From: Aquibacillus koreensis
Lineage (GTDB): Bacteria > Bacillota > Bacilli > Bacillales > Amphibacillaceae
Reading direction: 5' to 3'
NCBI RefSeq assembly: GCF_025154055.1
Contig: NZ_JAOALK010000033.1
Location: forward strand, 62,001-126,000
DNA length: 64,000 nucleotides
Position 1 is the first letter of the stretch. The number at the start of each line of letters is the position of its first letter. Of this stretch, positions 1-8,581 are shown piece by piece. The position numbers and the translations under genes are program-made. Below the pieces are notes generated by a model. That model did not search any database. It was given only the letters and a program-made list of their open reading frames with translations, and had not been told where the DNA came from.

Positions 1-832
1 TATAAAACTTCCCATCTGCTGCAATTCTTGCACGTGTGCATGTAGAACAAAATGACTCGGAAACGGAAGTAATAAACCCTACTTCTGCGTTAGTGCCGGC
101 ATATCGATAACGTTTAGCTACTTCTCCCACATAGGCAGGGTCAACAGGTTCTAATTCAAAGTGTTCTACTAATTGTTGGTATAGTTCCTTTTTGGTTACT
201 ACCTTTGTGAAATCCCAACCATTATGTTGGCCTACATCCATAAATTCAATAAAACGAAGTGTAATCCCTTGTTCTTTGAAGTATTTTGCCATTGGAACAA
301 CTTGACTATCATTTAACCCTTTTTTGACAACCATGTTCACTTTGACCTCTAAACCAACCTCTTGTGCTTTTTTTATACCTGAAAGAATACGCTCTGTCCC
401 TACACCACTATCATTTATCGATTTAAATAAATCATCCTCTAAAGCATCCAAACTAACATTCACTCGCTGTAGACCAGCTTTCTTTAAACTTTCAGCTTTC
501 TTTTCCAATAAGGCGCCATTTGTTGTTAATCCAATATCTTCTAAAGGCTCAATGGCAACAAGCTTTTGGATTAATAAATCGATATCTTTACGTAATAAAG
601 GCTCGCCACCAGTTAAACGGATTTTTTTAACTCCTAATTTTACAAACACCTTCGCTACCCGTTCGATCTCTTCAAATGTTAATAAATGTTCTTTGGGCAT
701 AAACGCAAAATCTTTACCGAATACATCTCTAGGCATACAGTATGTACACCTGAAATTACAACGGTCGGTTACTGAGATACGAAGGTCGTGTAATTCCCTA
801 CCAAACTTATCTTGAATTGGAGTATTTGTCAT
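1..832 (-). CDS. moaA: GTP 3',8-cyclase MoaA (partial, C-terminus beyond window)
   Basis: Radical-SAM enzyme that starts molybdenum cofactor synthesis by converting GTP to 3',8-cyclo-GTP. The protein begins [12 protein letters not shown], with the radical-SAM motif CNFRCTYC at residues 25-32 and LTGGEPLLR shortly after. The last visible residues carry CSTC (C262, C265), the first two cysteines of the second 4Fe-4S cluster; the third lies just past the edge. 277 codons are visible of about 335 expected. The ATG at 832 follows AGGAG. It lies downstream of the Mo-oxidoreductase operon, separated by a strong terminator, and would supply that enzyme's cofactor. Confidence 0.95.
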   Translation of the reverse strand, partial: MTNTPIQDKFGRELHDLRISVTDRCNFRCTYCMPRDVFGKDFAFMPKEHLLTFEEIERVAKVFVKLGVKKIRLTGGEPLLRKDIDLLIQKLVAIEPLEDIGLTTNGALLEKKAESLKKAGLQRVNVSLDALEDDLFKSINDSGVGTERILSGIKKAQEVGLEVKVNMVVKKGLNDSQVVPMAKYFKEQGITLRFIEFMDVGQHNGWDFTKVVTKKELYQQLVEHFELEPVDPAYVGEVAKRYRYAGTNAEVGFITSVSESFCSTCTRARIAADGKFY

Positions 833-886
833 GGAATGATCGCTCCTACTTTATTTTTTCAAATAATATTGATGACCAAAATTGTT

Positions 887-936
887 TAATTAGTTAAAAC
901 GTCGCTACGAGGATGTAGCGACGCTTTAACTAATTA
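887..936 (-). terminator. Long intrinsic terminator after the Mo-oxidoreductase/sensor operon
   Basis: A 50-bp nearly perfect inverted repeat. The inner stem GTCGCTAC/GTAGCGAC (901-908 with 915-922) has a 6-nt loop, flanked by pairing AT-rich arms reaching 887 and 936. On the minus strand the GC stem is followed by GTTTTAACT. It lies between the kinase stop (962) and the moaA start (832). Confidence 0.85.
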
Positions 937-961
937 CAACGCTAATGTATATGTTAGGTAG

Positions 962-2680
962 TTATGTTGTGATCTCCAATACAACTATTGTACCTTTCCC
1001 TGGTTCAGAACTGATATCAAAATCACCATTCACTGATTTTGCACGTTCCTCCATACTAATTAAACCGACACCTGCATTCAACTGATCTCTAACGAAACCT
1101 TTTCCTTCGTCTTCAATCACAACTCGAATGGTGTTTCCATCTTCTCTTAGTGTAACAGTGGCATGTTCTACTTCGGCATATTTCCGAATATTCGTAAGTG
1201 CTTCTTGAATAATACGATAGATGGTTATTTCTACATCACTAGAAGGCCTTTGATTTAAGTAGCAGTTAAATAAAACGTCAATCTGATAACTTTCCGAAAA
1301 TCGATTTAGAAAAGAGCGGATCGCAGGGACTAGTCCTAAATCATCAAGTACAGAAGGACGTAATTCCCATGAAAAGTCTCTCACTTCTTGAATTAAATTT
1401 GTAGCTTCATCAAGCATTTGATTAACTAATGGGTGGTCCACTTCTACACTCAACCGGTTTATTGTAATCAGATGGCTATACAGGTTTTGTCCAATACCAT
1501 CGTGGATCTCTCTTGATAAGCGTTTTCTCTCATCTTCCTCAACATCAATGATTCTTGTCATTGTTTTTTGGAGTTCTTCTTCTACTTTTTTTCGTTTGGT
1601 TATATCAAAACGAATCGATAAGTATTGATAAGGTTTACCGTCCTCATCAAGAAATGGAACAATCGTTGTATCTACCCAATAGTAGTTACCATCTTTCGCC
1701 TGGTTCTTAATTTCACCTTTCCACACCTTACCTGTTCCAATTGTTCTCCATAAGTCTTTAAAAAAGGAACGAGGATGAAACCCAGAATTAATGATGTTGT
1801 GTGTGTTCCCAATAAGTTCTTCCCGTGAATATTTTGATACACGAACAAACTGATCATTCACATACGTAATTCTACCGCGACGATCCGTTATTGCTACAAT
1901 AGAAGATTCATCCAAAGCAAATTTAATATCGACTAATTCTTCCACTGATTTTTTCAATTCATTAACGACACGTTTATGCTCGGTTATTTCTTTACGGATA
2001 GCTAAATACTGATGTGGTTTTCCATCTGCAGTTAAGAATGGAACAATCGTTGTATCAACCCAATAATAGGAACCGTCTTTTGCCTTATTCTTAACTTCGC
2101 CTTTCCAAACCTTCCCATTTGCAATCGTGCGCCACAAGTTTTTTATAAATGATTTAGAGTGATAACCTGAATTGATGATACGATGATCTTGGCCAATCAA
2201 TTCTTCTTCACTATATTGTGAGATTTCACAGAACTTTTCATTTACATATTTAATCTTTCCTCTTTGATCGGTTATCGCCACTATCGTTGATTGATCAAGC
2301 GCATATTTAATATCTAACAGTTCGGTGAGTACTCTCTGAGGCTCCATGCCAGAAACAGAAAAATCGTTTCCTCTATGCATAACAAGGATCCAATAGGCTT
2401 CGTTATTAATCCTAAATTTGTTTATACGCAAAAATAAAGGGAATCGTTTCCCTTCTCTGTTTATTAAGTAATGTTGGATTATGGTTCCTTCTTTGACCTG
2501 TGTTAAGTCAAGGTCAGGTAGAAGTTGTTGTAAGTCATTACCTGTGTACTCCTCTTCTCTGATGGAAAAGACTTGTGAGGCTTTTTGGTTAATCGAGTGA
2601 ATTTTCCCTAAATGATTGATAACAATCGTTGCATCACCAGGAGCTTCACCTTGTACTTGTATTTCATCTGTCTTTCTCAT
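962..2680 (-). CDS. Three-PAS sensor histidine kinase, NarL/NreB class
   Basis: Cytoplasmic histidine kinase of 572 aa with no membrane segment. PAS domains lie at about 15-105, 122-236 and 250-363; the second and third are very alike (shared VWKGE, YYWVDTTIVPFL and IINSG blocks), an internal duplication. A HisKA_3 dimerisation domain follows, with phospho-acceptor H393 in REIHDGIGQ, then an ATPase domain with N497 and DEGKGF at 524-529. NreB senses oxygen through a four-Cys Fe-S PAS; this protein lacks that cluster, so its signal differs. Start: an upstream GTG-frame extension would overlap the GAF gene, whereas the ATG at 2680 follows GGGGGG at good distance and leaves a 16-nt gap. Probable partner of the regulator at 3157-3810. 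Confidence 0.88.
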   Translation of the reverse strand: MRKTDEIQVQGEAPGDATIVINHLGKIHSINQKASQVFSIREEEYTGNDLQQLLPDLDLTQVKEGTIIQHYLINREGKRFPLFLRINKFRINNEAYWILVMHRGNDFSVSGMEPQRVLTELLDIKYALDQSTIVAITDQRGKIKYVNEKFCEISQYSEEELIGQDHRIINSGYHSKSFIKNLWRTIANGKVWKGEVKNKAKDGSYYWVDTTIVPFLTADGKPHQYLAIRKEITEHKRVVNELKKSVEELVDIKFALDESSIVAITDRRGRITYVNDQFVRVSKYSREELIGNTHNIINSGFHPRSFFKDLWRTIGTGKVWKGEIKNQAKDGNYYWVDTTIVPFLDEDGKPYQYLSIRFDITKRKKVEEELQKTMTRIIDVEEDERKRLSREIHDGIGQNLYSHLITINRLSVEVDHPLVNQMLDEATNLIQEVRDFSWELRPSVLDDLGLVPAIRSFLNRFSESYQIDVLFNCYLNQRPSSDVEITIYRIIQEALTNIRKYAEVEHATVTLREDGNTIRVVIEDEGKGFVRDQLNAGVGLISMEERAKSVNGDFDISSEPGKGTIVVLEITT

Positions 2681-2696
2681 TGTCAGGCGATCCCCC

Positions 2697-3167
2697 CTAG
2701 TTTTCCGCAAAATATAAAGGAAGTAATTTTTCCACTTTTTTACCAAGTTCTTTTAAATTAACGTAGTCGTTTTCTTCTAAACGATGTTTGCTTCGATAGC
2801 CGATTAAGAGTGCACCTTTTGGAGAACCCTGCCATAATAAAGGCATGGCATACGCAGTAATCATTTTTTCAGCAAGCATAATTGGATATTCTGTTGACTT
2901 ACCAATAATATTATCAGGAAATTGCACTATTTCCATTGGACTGCCACTCGCGATAACTCTGCCAGCAATTCCTTTGCCATATCGAACGGTAATGTACTTG
3001 TATTTCTGATTTCGATTACCACTAACAAATGGCCAGGTAATATCCACACCTTGGATTTTCTGCAAAGCCACTCCGGTAAAATCACAAGAAAGCTGTTGCC
3101 TTAATTGATCACATACTAGCAAAAATTGTTGTTCTAATTCCTGTACTTGTTCTTCTTTATATTCCAT
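2697..3167 (-). CDS. GAF-domain protein, NreA-like
   Basis: A 156-aa soluble protein that looks like a single GAF domain (RYGKGIAGRVIASG and YAMPLLWQGSPKGALLIGY are typical strands). In Staphylococcus, NreA is a GAF nitrate receptor that controls NreB phosphorylation; position beside an NreB/NreC-type pair suggests the same role, but the nitrate-binding residues were not verified. The start is taken as the ATG at 3167; an in-frame TTG two codons upstream is possible. It overlaps the regulator's end, so the two are translationally coupled. Confidence 0.75.
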   Translation of the reverse strand: MEYKEEQVQELEQQFLLVCDQLRQQLSCDFTGVALQKIQGVDITWPFVSGNRNQKYKYITVRYGKGIAGRVIASGSPMEIVQFPDNIIGKSTEYPIMLAEKMITAYAMPLLWQGSPKGALLIGYRSKHRLEENDYVNLKELGKKVEKLLPLYFAEN

Positions 3168-3810
3168 ATCCAATTAAACCTTTCTTCAAGGCAAAGGCTA
3201 CCAGTTCTGGCCTCGTTCTCATTTGAAGCTTTTCCATTAGATTACTTTTATGCGTTTCGACTGTTTTCACACTAATGATTAGTTGCTCTGCAATTTCTTT
3301 ATTAGAATAGCCTTTTGCAATTAATGTCAATACTTCTACTTCTCGATCTGACAACAACTGGTAATGATCAGAACCCTCTTGCCTTACTGATTCTAAATAC
3401 TGCTCCATTAACCTTTTCGTAGCAGCGGGATGAAGATATGCATTTCCATTGCAAACAGACTTTATCGCTTCAATAAGCTCATGATGTGGAGCACTTTTTA
3501 ATACACACCCTGAAGCCCCAGCTTGGATTGCTCTAAACAAGTATTCCTCGTCATCATGCATGGTGAGTATTAGTATTGATATATTTGGAAGTTGTTTTTT
3601 TAATTCTGTCGTTGCGGTTAAACCATCTTTGCCATGCGGCATACTAAGGTCCATCAATACAACATCCGGCTTCAATTCATTAGCCAATTTGATACCTTCA
3701 TTTCCCTCAGAAGCTTCACCGACGACCTCCATATTCTCAACTGCATTTAATAAAACTTTCAACCCCATCCGAACAACAGCATGATCATCCACTAGTAGGA
3801 TTTTAATCAT
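3157..3810 (-). CDS. NarL/LuxR-family response regulator, NreC-like
   Basis: A 217-aa regulator: receiver domain 1-120 with acidic pocket D8-D9, phospho-acceptor D54 (VLMDLSMP) and K105; C-terminal LuxR-type helix-turn-helix about 152-210 (LSDREVEVLTLIAKGYSNKEIA). It is the only response regulator in the operon and lies between two histidine kinases, one 13 nt upstream and one two genes downstream. The likely target is the GGGG/CCCC palindrome at 9766-9782 in front of its own operon; that is inference. Start ATG preceded by GAGGGGG. Confidence 0.9.
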   Translation of the reverse strand: MIKILLVDDHAVVRMGLKVLLNAVENMEVVGEASEGNEGIKLANELKPDVVLMDLSMPHGKDGLTATTELKKQLPNISILILTMHDDEEYLFRAIQAGASGCVLKSAPHHELIEAIKSVCNGNAYLHPAATKRLMEQYLESVRQEGSDHYQLLSDREVEVLTLIAKGYSNKEIAEQLIISVKTVETHKSNLMEKLQMRTRPELVAFALKKGLIGYGI

Positions 3811-3823
3811 TGTTAACCCCCTC

Positions 3824-4477
3824 TTATTTCTGGATCGTTAATATAAAGGAAACGGTAGTTCCTTCTCCTTCACCAGAAAATAGACATAGTTCACCACCTG
3901 CAATGGACATTCTCTGTTTCATTGCGGCAATTCCCTTACACTTATTTAACCTGATAATTTCTTGAAGATCGAATCCAACCCCATGATCCGATATATCTAT
4001 TTTCAACCTTTTTTCTTCCCATGTAAAGTGCACGGTTGCTTCAGAAGTATCTGCATATTTTGCTATATTAATTAGCGCCTCTTGACATGATCGAAATATG
4101 GCCATACTCTTCTGTTCCGTTAACTCCATTTCATTGCCTACAGTGCTTATATTAATAATAATACCAAAAGTAGAGGTAAACAATTTAATATAACTTTTTA
4201 ATGCTGCATATAGCCCTAACGTTTTTAATGTTGATGGATAGAGTTCCACGGAAAGTAAACGTACTTCTTGTAACGTGCGACTTACAAGATCGGACATCTC
4301 TTTTGTATAGTCTTTGAGATGATCTTGTTCAACACCTGTACGGAGAAACTCTAACCCAGTATATAAACTATAGAGGTTCTGACTAATACCTTCATGGAGC
4401 TCAAGCGCAATTCGCTTAATCTCCTCTTCTTGAGATTCAATGATATAGGTACTGCCTTTTACATCTTTAAGCTCCAT
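3824..4477 (-). CDS. Short soluble histidine kinase without a sensor domain
   Basis: 217 aa consisting of little more than the catalytic core. HisKA_3 has phospho-acceptor H28 (LELHEGISQNLY); the ATPase has N137 (EALINIAKYAD) and DHGVGF at 164-169. No PAS, GAF or transmembrane segment precedes the kinase core. It could be regulated by a separate protein such as the GAF protein, or phosphorylate the shared regulator under another signal. The ATG follows AAGGAGG at 9 nt. It is the first sensory gene after the enzyme genes. Confidence 0.88.
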   Translation of the reverse strand: MELKDVKGSTYIIESQEEEIKRIALELHEGISQNLYSLYTGLEFLRTGVEQDHLKDYTKEMSDLVSRTLQEVRLLSVELYPSTLKTLGLYAALKSYIKLFTSTFGIIINISTVGNEMELTEQKSMAIFRSCQEALINIAKYADTSEATVHFTWEEKRLKIDISDHGVGFDLQEIIRLNKCKGIAAMKQRMSIAGGELCLFSGEGEGTTVSFILTIQK

Positions 4478-4516
4478 GTCGCCAAGCCTCCTTGCTTTTA
4501 TCCCGCTCGTTCAGTT

Positions 4517-4783
4517 TTATAAAATATTTATGGCGTAGTACAATTTAGCATCCTGGTCATACGCTATCCATTCATTTTCGTTTTGTTCTACCGAAGCATG
4601 TAAAGGTACCGCGAAAAAATAATGATCATCAAAGTAAATTCTGACATGTGTTTGATCTGGACACAATTCTACTTTATACACCTTCTTATCTTGCCATGGT
4701 GCTTGGTCTTCTCCCTGTTTCCCGTGAATACAAACCTTAACAGCAGCATTTTTAAATGTATCTAAATCTTGTAATTCAATCAT
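4517..4783 (-). CDS. Small protein of unknown function in the Mo-enzyme operon
   Basis: 88 aa, soluble, beginning MIELQDLDTFKNAAVKV and rich in aromatic and charged residues; no motif recognised. The start at 4783 is chosen because AAAGGGTG lies just upstream; an in-frame ATG at 4801 overlaps the previous stop (ATGA) and is the alternative. It sits between the redox genes and the kinases. No NarJ/TorD-type or NapD-type chaperone was recognised in the operon, so this or its neighbour may do that job; that is speculation. Confidence 0.7.
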   Translation of the reverse strand: MIELQDLDTFKNAAVKVCIHGKQGEDQAPWQDKKVYKVELCPDQTHVRIYFDDHYFFAVPLHASVEQNENEWIAYDQDAKLYYAINIL

Positions 4784-4797
4784 TTTCAACACCCTTT

Positions 4798-5082
4798 TCA
4801 TACTGGAAGTACTTGGAATTGATACCCTTGTAGTGTCTTCCAAAACAGTTCATCTGCATTCTCTTCCAGATAGTCAATCACTTCTTGCTCGGATTCAAAA
4901 CGACTCATGCCTTTTACCTCTGCTACTACTATTTCAGCTCCTGACTCTTCCTTCGCATCGAGGTACCAATGAAGGCGTTCATACTTAAATAGCTCCTCAA
5001 ACATCGCCTGCACTTTCGTTACTAAGTCTCCTGTAACTTCTTGTATAAAGCAAAAATCTAAGTATGTCTCACTCTTTTTCAT
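4798..5082 (-). CDS. Small acidic protein of unknown function in the Mo-enzyme operon
   Basis: 94 aa, soluble and acidic, probably alpha/beta (LDFCFIQEVTGDLVTKVQ; SRFESEQEVIDYLEENADELF). No family recognised. It overlaps the upstream small membrane-protein gene by 14 nt and touches the next gene, indicating one translationally coupled unit. It could be an assembly factor or an unrecognised small subunit. AAAGGGG lies 10 nt before the ATG. Confidence 0.75.
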   Translation of the reverse strand: MKKSETYLDFCFIQEVTGDLVTKVQAMFEELFKYERLHWYLDAKEESGAEIVVAEVKGMSRFESEQEVIDYLEENADELFWKTLQGYQFQVLPV

Positions 5083-5278
5083 GAGAATGATCCCCTTTAT
5101 ACTTCTCTTTTTTATAGATCCATAGCGCTAATGGAAATAGTAAAAACATAATACCCATATAAGTTAGAACTGCTACATAATTCTCGAAGTAGTATTGGTG
5201 TACTAATAATTGTAAAAATACAATATTCATTAGCAAGATCGCACACAGTAAAATGACACCGACAAAACTACGCTTCAT
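5069..5278 (-). CDS. Two-helix small membrane protein in the Mo-enzyme operon
   Basis: 69 aa with two predicted membrane helices (about 4-26 and 34-54) and a charged KKEKYKGDHSHEKE tail. Its start overlaps the end of the Rieske gene by 11 nt, with AAGGGTG 7 nt upstream. It may be a membrane anchor or small subunit that docks the Rieske or Mo subunits. No family recognised. Confidence 0.75.
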   Translation of the reverse strand: MKRSFVGVILLCAILLMNIVFLQLLVHQYYFENYVAVLTYMGIMFLLFPLALWIYKKEKYKGDHSHEKE

Positions 5279-5792
5279 AACGCTTCACCCTTACCGCATA
5301 TACTGCCTCATCTTTCACTTCAACTACTATTCCTGGTAATGGACGCCTTGGTGGTCCTGCAGTCGGGGCACCTGTGTTCACATCAAACTTTCCTTTGTGA
5401 CATGGGCAAACCATCGTATGTTTCTCTTTCACCCAATATACTGGACATCTTAAGTGTGTACATGCATTTTGATAAGCCACATATTTGTTTTGTTCTAGTC
5501 GAATTAGAACAGCACTATCATGTTCACTTGGAAAATAGAATTCTACAGAATCTCCAACCGCGATGTCTTTTACATCAACAATCTTTTTGTGTGGATATTC
5601 TTTATCCGATAACCCCATTAGTTCTTTTGCAGCCAGTGTTCCCCATGGAAGAGAAGCAACTGCAAATACGCCAGCAGCTCCTACTAGGGTTTTCATAAAG
5701 CCACGTCGATCAAGTGACCTTTCGTTATTTCTATTTATATTGTGTGTATAATTGTCTTCTTCAACAGGAATCTTTCTTTTTTGATCCGTCAT
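5268..5792 (-). CDS. Rieske 2Fe-2S protein with twin-arginine signal
   Basis: 174 aa. An N-terminal Tat-type segment (LDRRGFMKTL, RR at 29-30, hydrophobic stretch about 36-52) precedes a Rieske fold. Cluster ligands are C111-T-H113 and C129-P-C-H132; C116 and C131 can form the usual disulfide. The Tat signal implies that the folded Rieske domain faces outside, probably membrane-tethered. Presumed electron carrier between quinol or the NarI-like subunit and the Mo enzyme. The gene lies 11 nt after the ferredoxin gene, with AAGGAGGG before the ATG. Confidence 0.92.
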   Translation of the reverse strand: MTDQKRKIPVEEDNYTHNINRNNERSLDRRGFMKTLVGAAGVFAVASLPWGTLAAKELMGLSDKEYPHKKIVDVKDIAVGDSVEFYFPSEHDSAVLIRLEQNKYVAYQNACTHLRCPVYWVKEKHTMVCPCHKGKFDVNTGAPTAGPPRRPLPGIVVEVKDEAVYAVRVKRYEA

Positions 5793-5803
5793 AGTAACCC
5801 TCC

Positions 5804-6406
5804 TTAAAAGAGCTTCGTGGTTCCTTGTAATATACCTGGTAGATTAACTGTTACGTGTGTTTCACCTTCAAGATGAGGTAAGCTTGTTACCCATTTGTCG
5901 TTGTCTAGTTCATGTTTTTGTTTCTTTTCTGCAATTTCTTCTTCCGTTAACCATTGAAGTGTATTGGACGGACAAACACTCGCACACATTGGTGGGATAT
6001 CATCTTTTGTTCGATCAATACACAAATCACATTTATACATAAGGTTTTCTTCTTCATCAAACTTAGGGATACCGTATGGACAAGCGATGGTACAGTTTTG
6101 ACATCCGATACATTTCTCTACAAGTGCGGAAAGAACAGCACCCGTTTCATGAATTTGGATTGCTTGTGCTGGACAGCTTCTAGCACAAGCAGGATCCACA
6201 CAGTGTAGACACATTAGTGGCATTGTTTGTCTGTTAACTAACGGGTTTACATCGTACACATAGTTTCGATTTTTTTCTTCATGTCCTCCACATTGCGTAC
6301 ACGCTGACAAACATGATCTGCAGCCAATACAGTTTTCTAGCTCCATATATAGTTTTCTTCTTGTTTTTGTTTGTTCTTCCTTTACTTCTGGCATTATAAA
6401 AGTCAT
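5804..6406 (-). CDS. Four-cluster 4Fe-4S ferredoxin subunit (DmsB/NrfC type)
   Basis: 200 aa electron-transfer subunit of the DMSO-reductase class. Four cysteine groups are visible: C26/29/32/36, C66/69/74/78, C99/102/105/109 and C126/129/141/145, enough for four 4Fe-4S clusters. No signal peptide. The ATG directly follows the stop of the catalytic subunit, with GAAGGTG inside that gene's end, so the two are translationally coupled and probably form the catalytic pair. Confidence 0.92.
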   Translation of the reverse strand: MTFIMPEVKEEQTKTRRKLYMELENCIGCRSCLSACTQCGGHEEKNRNYVYDVNPLVNRQTMPLMCLHCVDPACARSCPAQAIQIHETGAVLSALVEKCIGCQNCTIACPYGIPKFDEEENLMYKCDLCIDRTKDDIPPMCASVCPSNTLQWLTEEEIAEKKQKHELDNDKWVTSLPHLEGETHVTVNLPGILQGTTKLF

Positions 6407-8581
6407 TTAGAGCACCTTCCCTGATTCAAGTTTCTCTATCTGAGCAGCACATACCTTGAATTCTGGCATTCTTGACATCGGATCTAAGGCTGCAATCGTT
6501 AATAGGTTTATAGATTCATCACCGCCAAAATGATACGGTACAAACACAGTATCTTTTCGAATTGCTTCAGTAATTTTCACTTTGTAATTACTCTTCCCAC
6601 GTCTTGTATATAGAAGCACAAACTCTTCATGCTTAATTCCGTATTTCTCTGCCGTTTCTGGATGGACTTCGACATAAGGGTCAGGACACATATCCTTTAA
6701 GAATTGAATTCTTCTCGTTTGGTTTCCAGATAAATAGTGATAGACTACTCGCCCTGTTGTTAAACGAAGTGGATAGTTTTCACATGGTTCTTCCGCTGGT
6801 GGACGGTATGGAAGTGCACATATTTTTGCTTTTCCATCTGGATGATAGAATTTGTTATCATCATCAGTAAACATATGAGGTGTTCCTTTGTCATCCTTGT
6901 CTTTACAAGGCCAGAACACACCATCTTGCTCGTCGATTTTATCCCATGTTGCTCCGTAATAATCAGCATTTCCACCTTTTGTTGCAAGTCGGAATTCATC
7001 CGCTACATCTTTGGCTGTCTTCAAATGAGAGAAATGCTTCCCTTTTCCTAAACGCTCGGCTAACTCAATTTGGATTTGCCAATCTGGTTTGGATTCTCCA
7101 ATCGGCTCTTGTGCTTTGTTGATTTTGATAATTCTACCCTCAAGATTCGTAACAGTACCTTCGTCTTCTGACCACGTTACAGATGGTAGAATAACATCGG
7201 CAAATTCAGCTGACTCTGATAAGAAGAAATCGGCACAAACCATAAAGTCTAAACCTTTCATAGCCTCTCTTACTACATTTAGGTTTGGTGCAGAAACAGC
7301 AGGGTTCGAGCATAATAAATATAAGCCGCGAATCGTTTTATTTTGCATTAGCTCAAACATTTCATAAGCAGATACACCCGGCTCCGGCATGTCTTCTGGG
7401 TTAATCCCCCATACACCACTAACGTGTTCAACTGCTTTTGGATCAGTAATTTTACGATAGCCTGGTAGTAGGTCAGATTTTTGACCGTGCTCACGACCAC
7501 CTTGACCATTTCCTTGTCCAGTAAACGTTGCGACACCCGCTTTTGGTCGACCAATTTTCCCTGTTACGAGTGCCATGTTGCAGTATGCAGACACATTGTC
7601 TACACCTTTATGTTGTTGTTCTACACCTCGAGCAAACATAACAATCGCATTCGGTGCTTTGCCGTAAATTTCAGCAGCACGTTCTATTTTTTCAACAGAA
7701 ACACCTGTGATAAAACTTGTGTGTTCTGGTGTGAAATCTTTTACTAATTCTTTTGTTTCATCAAATCCATTTGTGTGTTTATTTATAAATGCTTCATCTG
7801 TATAACCATTTTTAATTAATAAATGTAGGATTCCATTTGCAAGTGCTAAATCTGTACCTGGTTTTAAATCCAAGTGAACATCTGCTCTTCTCGCCACTGG
7901 TGTTTCACGAGGGTCAGCAACGATTAAGTAACCACCACGCTCTTGAACTGCCCAAACACGGAACATAGAAGTAGGATGACACTCCGCTGTGTTACTACCT
8001 GCTATAAATAAGCAATCTGTTTCATGAATATCTGTCCAAGGTAATGTCGAACCACGATCGACTCCAAATGTTCTTAAGAAGCCACCTGCAGCACTTGCCA
8101 TACAAAAACGACCGTTATAATCAATGTACCTTGTACCTAATGCTACACGTGCAAATTTACCAGTTAGATAACATTTTTCATTTGTCATGGATACGCCACT
8201 AAATACTGATAAACTGTCTTTTCCATAATTGTCTTGAAGCTCGGTGAACTTTTTCGTGATTAAAGCGTAGGCTTCTTCCCAGCTCGCTTCACGAAAACCT
8301 TCTTTTGTTCCTTTTAAGGATGCATCATCACGAATTAAAGGTTTTAGGATTCGATCATCGTGATTTGTTTGTTGGTATGCTGTCACGCCTTTCGGACACA
8401 TCTTTCCAACGGTTACTGGCCAATCATATCTTGGCTCTACTCCAATAATTTTGTTCGTTGTCGTATTTACTCGTAAATTCATCCCACACTGCATACCACA
8501 ATAACTGCAGTGCGTTTTTACTAATGTTTCATTCGGATGTGTTACATTTTCTATTTCACGAAAAAACTTATCCCTTTGCAT
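6407..8581 (-). CDS. Molybdopterin oxidoreductase catalytic subunit (nitrate-reductase-like)
   Basis: 724 aa, DMSO-reductase superfamily. The N-terminal 4Fe-4S ligands are C25, C28, C32 and C62 (CSYCGMQC, MCPKG). The Mo ligand is predicted as C160 in RFCMASAAGGF, resembling NapA/NasA/NarB rather than the Sec/Cys motif of formate dehydrogenases. The GRVVYHYLSGNQTRR block marks the C-terminal pterin-binding domain. There is no Tat signal, so it is expected in the cytoplasm. The start at 8581 is preferred because AAGGAGG lies 9-10 nt upstream; an ATG 10 codons earlier lacks one. Nitrate is the best substrate guess, given the Cys motif, NreABC-like genes and moaA, but it is unproven. Confidence 0.85.
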   Translation of the reverse strand: MQRDKFFREIENVTHPNETLVKTHCSYCGMQCGMNLRVNTTTNKIIGVEPRYDWPVTVGKMCPKGVTAYQQTNHDDRILKPLIRDDASLKGTKEGFREASWEEAYALITKKFTELQDNYGKDSLSVFSGVSMTNEKCYLTGKFARVALGTRYIDYNGRFCMASAAGGFLRTFGVDRGSTLPWTDIHETDCLFIAGSNTAECHPTSMFRVWAVQERGGYLIVADPRETPVARRADVHLDLKPGTDLALANGILHLLIKNGYTDEAFINKHTNGFDETKELVKDFTPEHTSFITGVSVEKIERAAEIYGKAPNAIVMFARGVEQQHKGVDNVSAYCNMALVTGKIGRPKAGVATFTGQGNGQGGREHGQKSDLLPGYRKITDPKAVEHVSGVWGINPEDMPEPGVSAYEMFELMQNKTIRGLYLLCSNPAVSAPNLNVVREAMKGLDFMVCADFFLSESAEFADVILPSVTWSEDEGTVTNLEGRIIKINKAQEPIGESKPDWQIQIELAERLGKGKHFSHLKTAKDVADEFRLATKGGNADYYGATWDKIDEQDGVFWPCKDKDDKGTPHMFTDDDNKFYHPDGKAKICALPYRPPAEEPCENYPLRLTTGRVVYHYLSGNQTRRIQFLKDMCPDPYVEVHPETAEKYGIKHEEFVLLYTRRGKSNYKVKITEAIRKDTVFVPYHFGGDESINLLTIAALDPMSRMPEFKVCAAQIEKLESGKVL

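Noticed and set aside
324-815. 163-codon plus-strand ORF
   Set aside because: Antisense to moaA, whose radical-SAM motif is intact in the other strand; no ribosome site.
6407-8581. Formate dehydrogenase catalytic subunit
   Set aside because: The Mo-ligand region RFCMASAAGGF matches the nitrate-reductase type rather than the formate dehydrogenase type, and no FDH partner genes are present.
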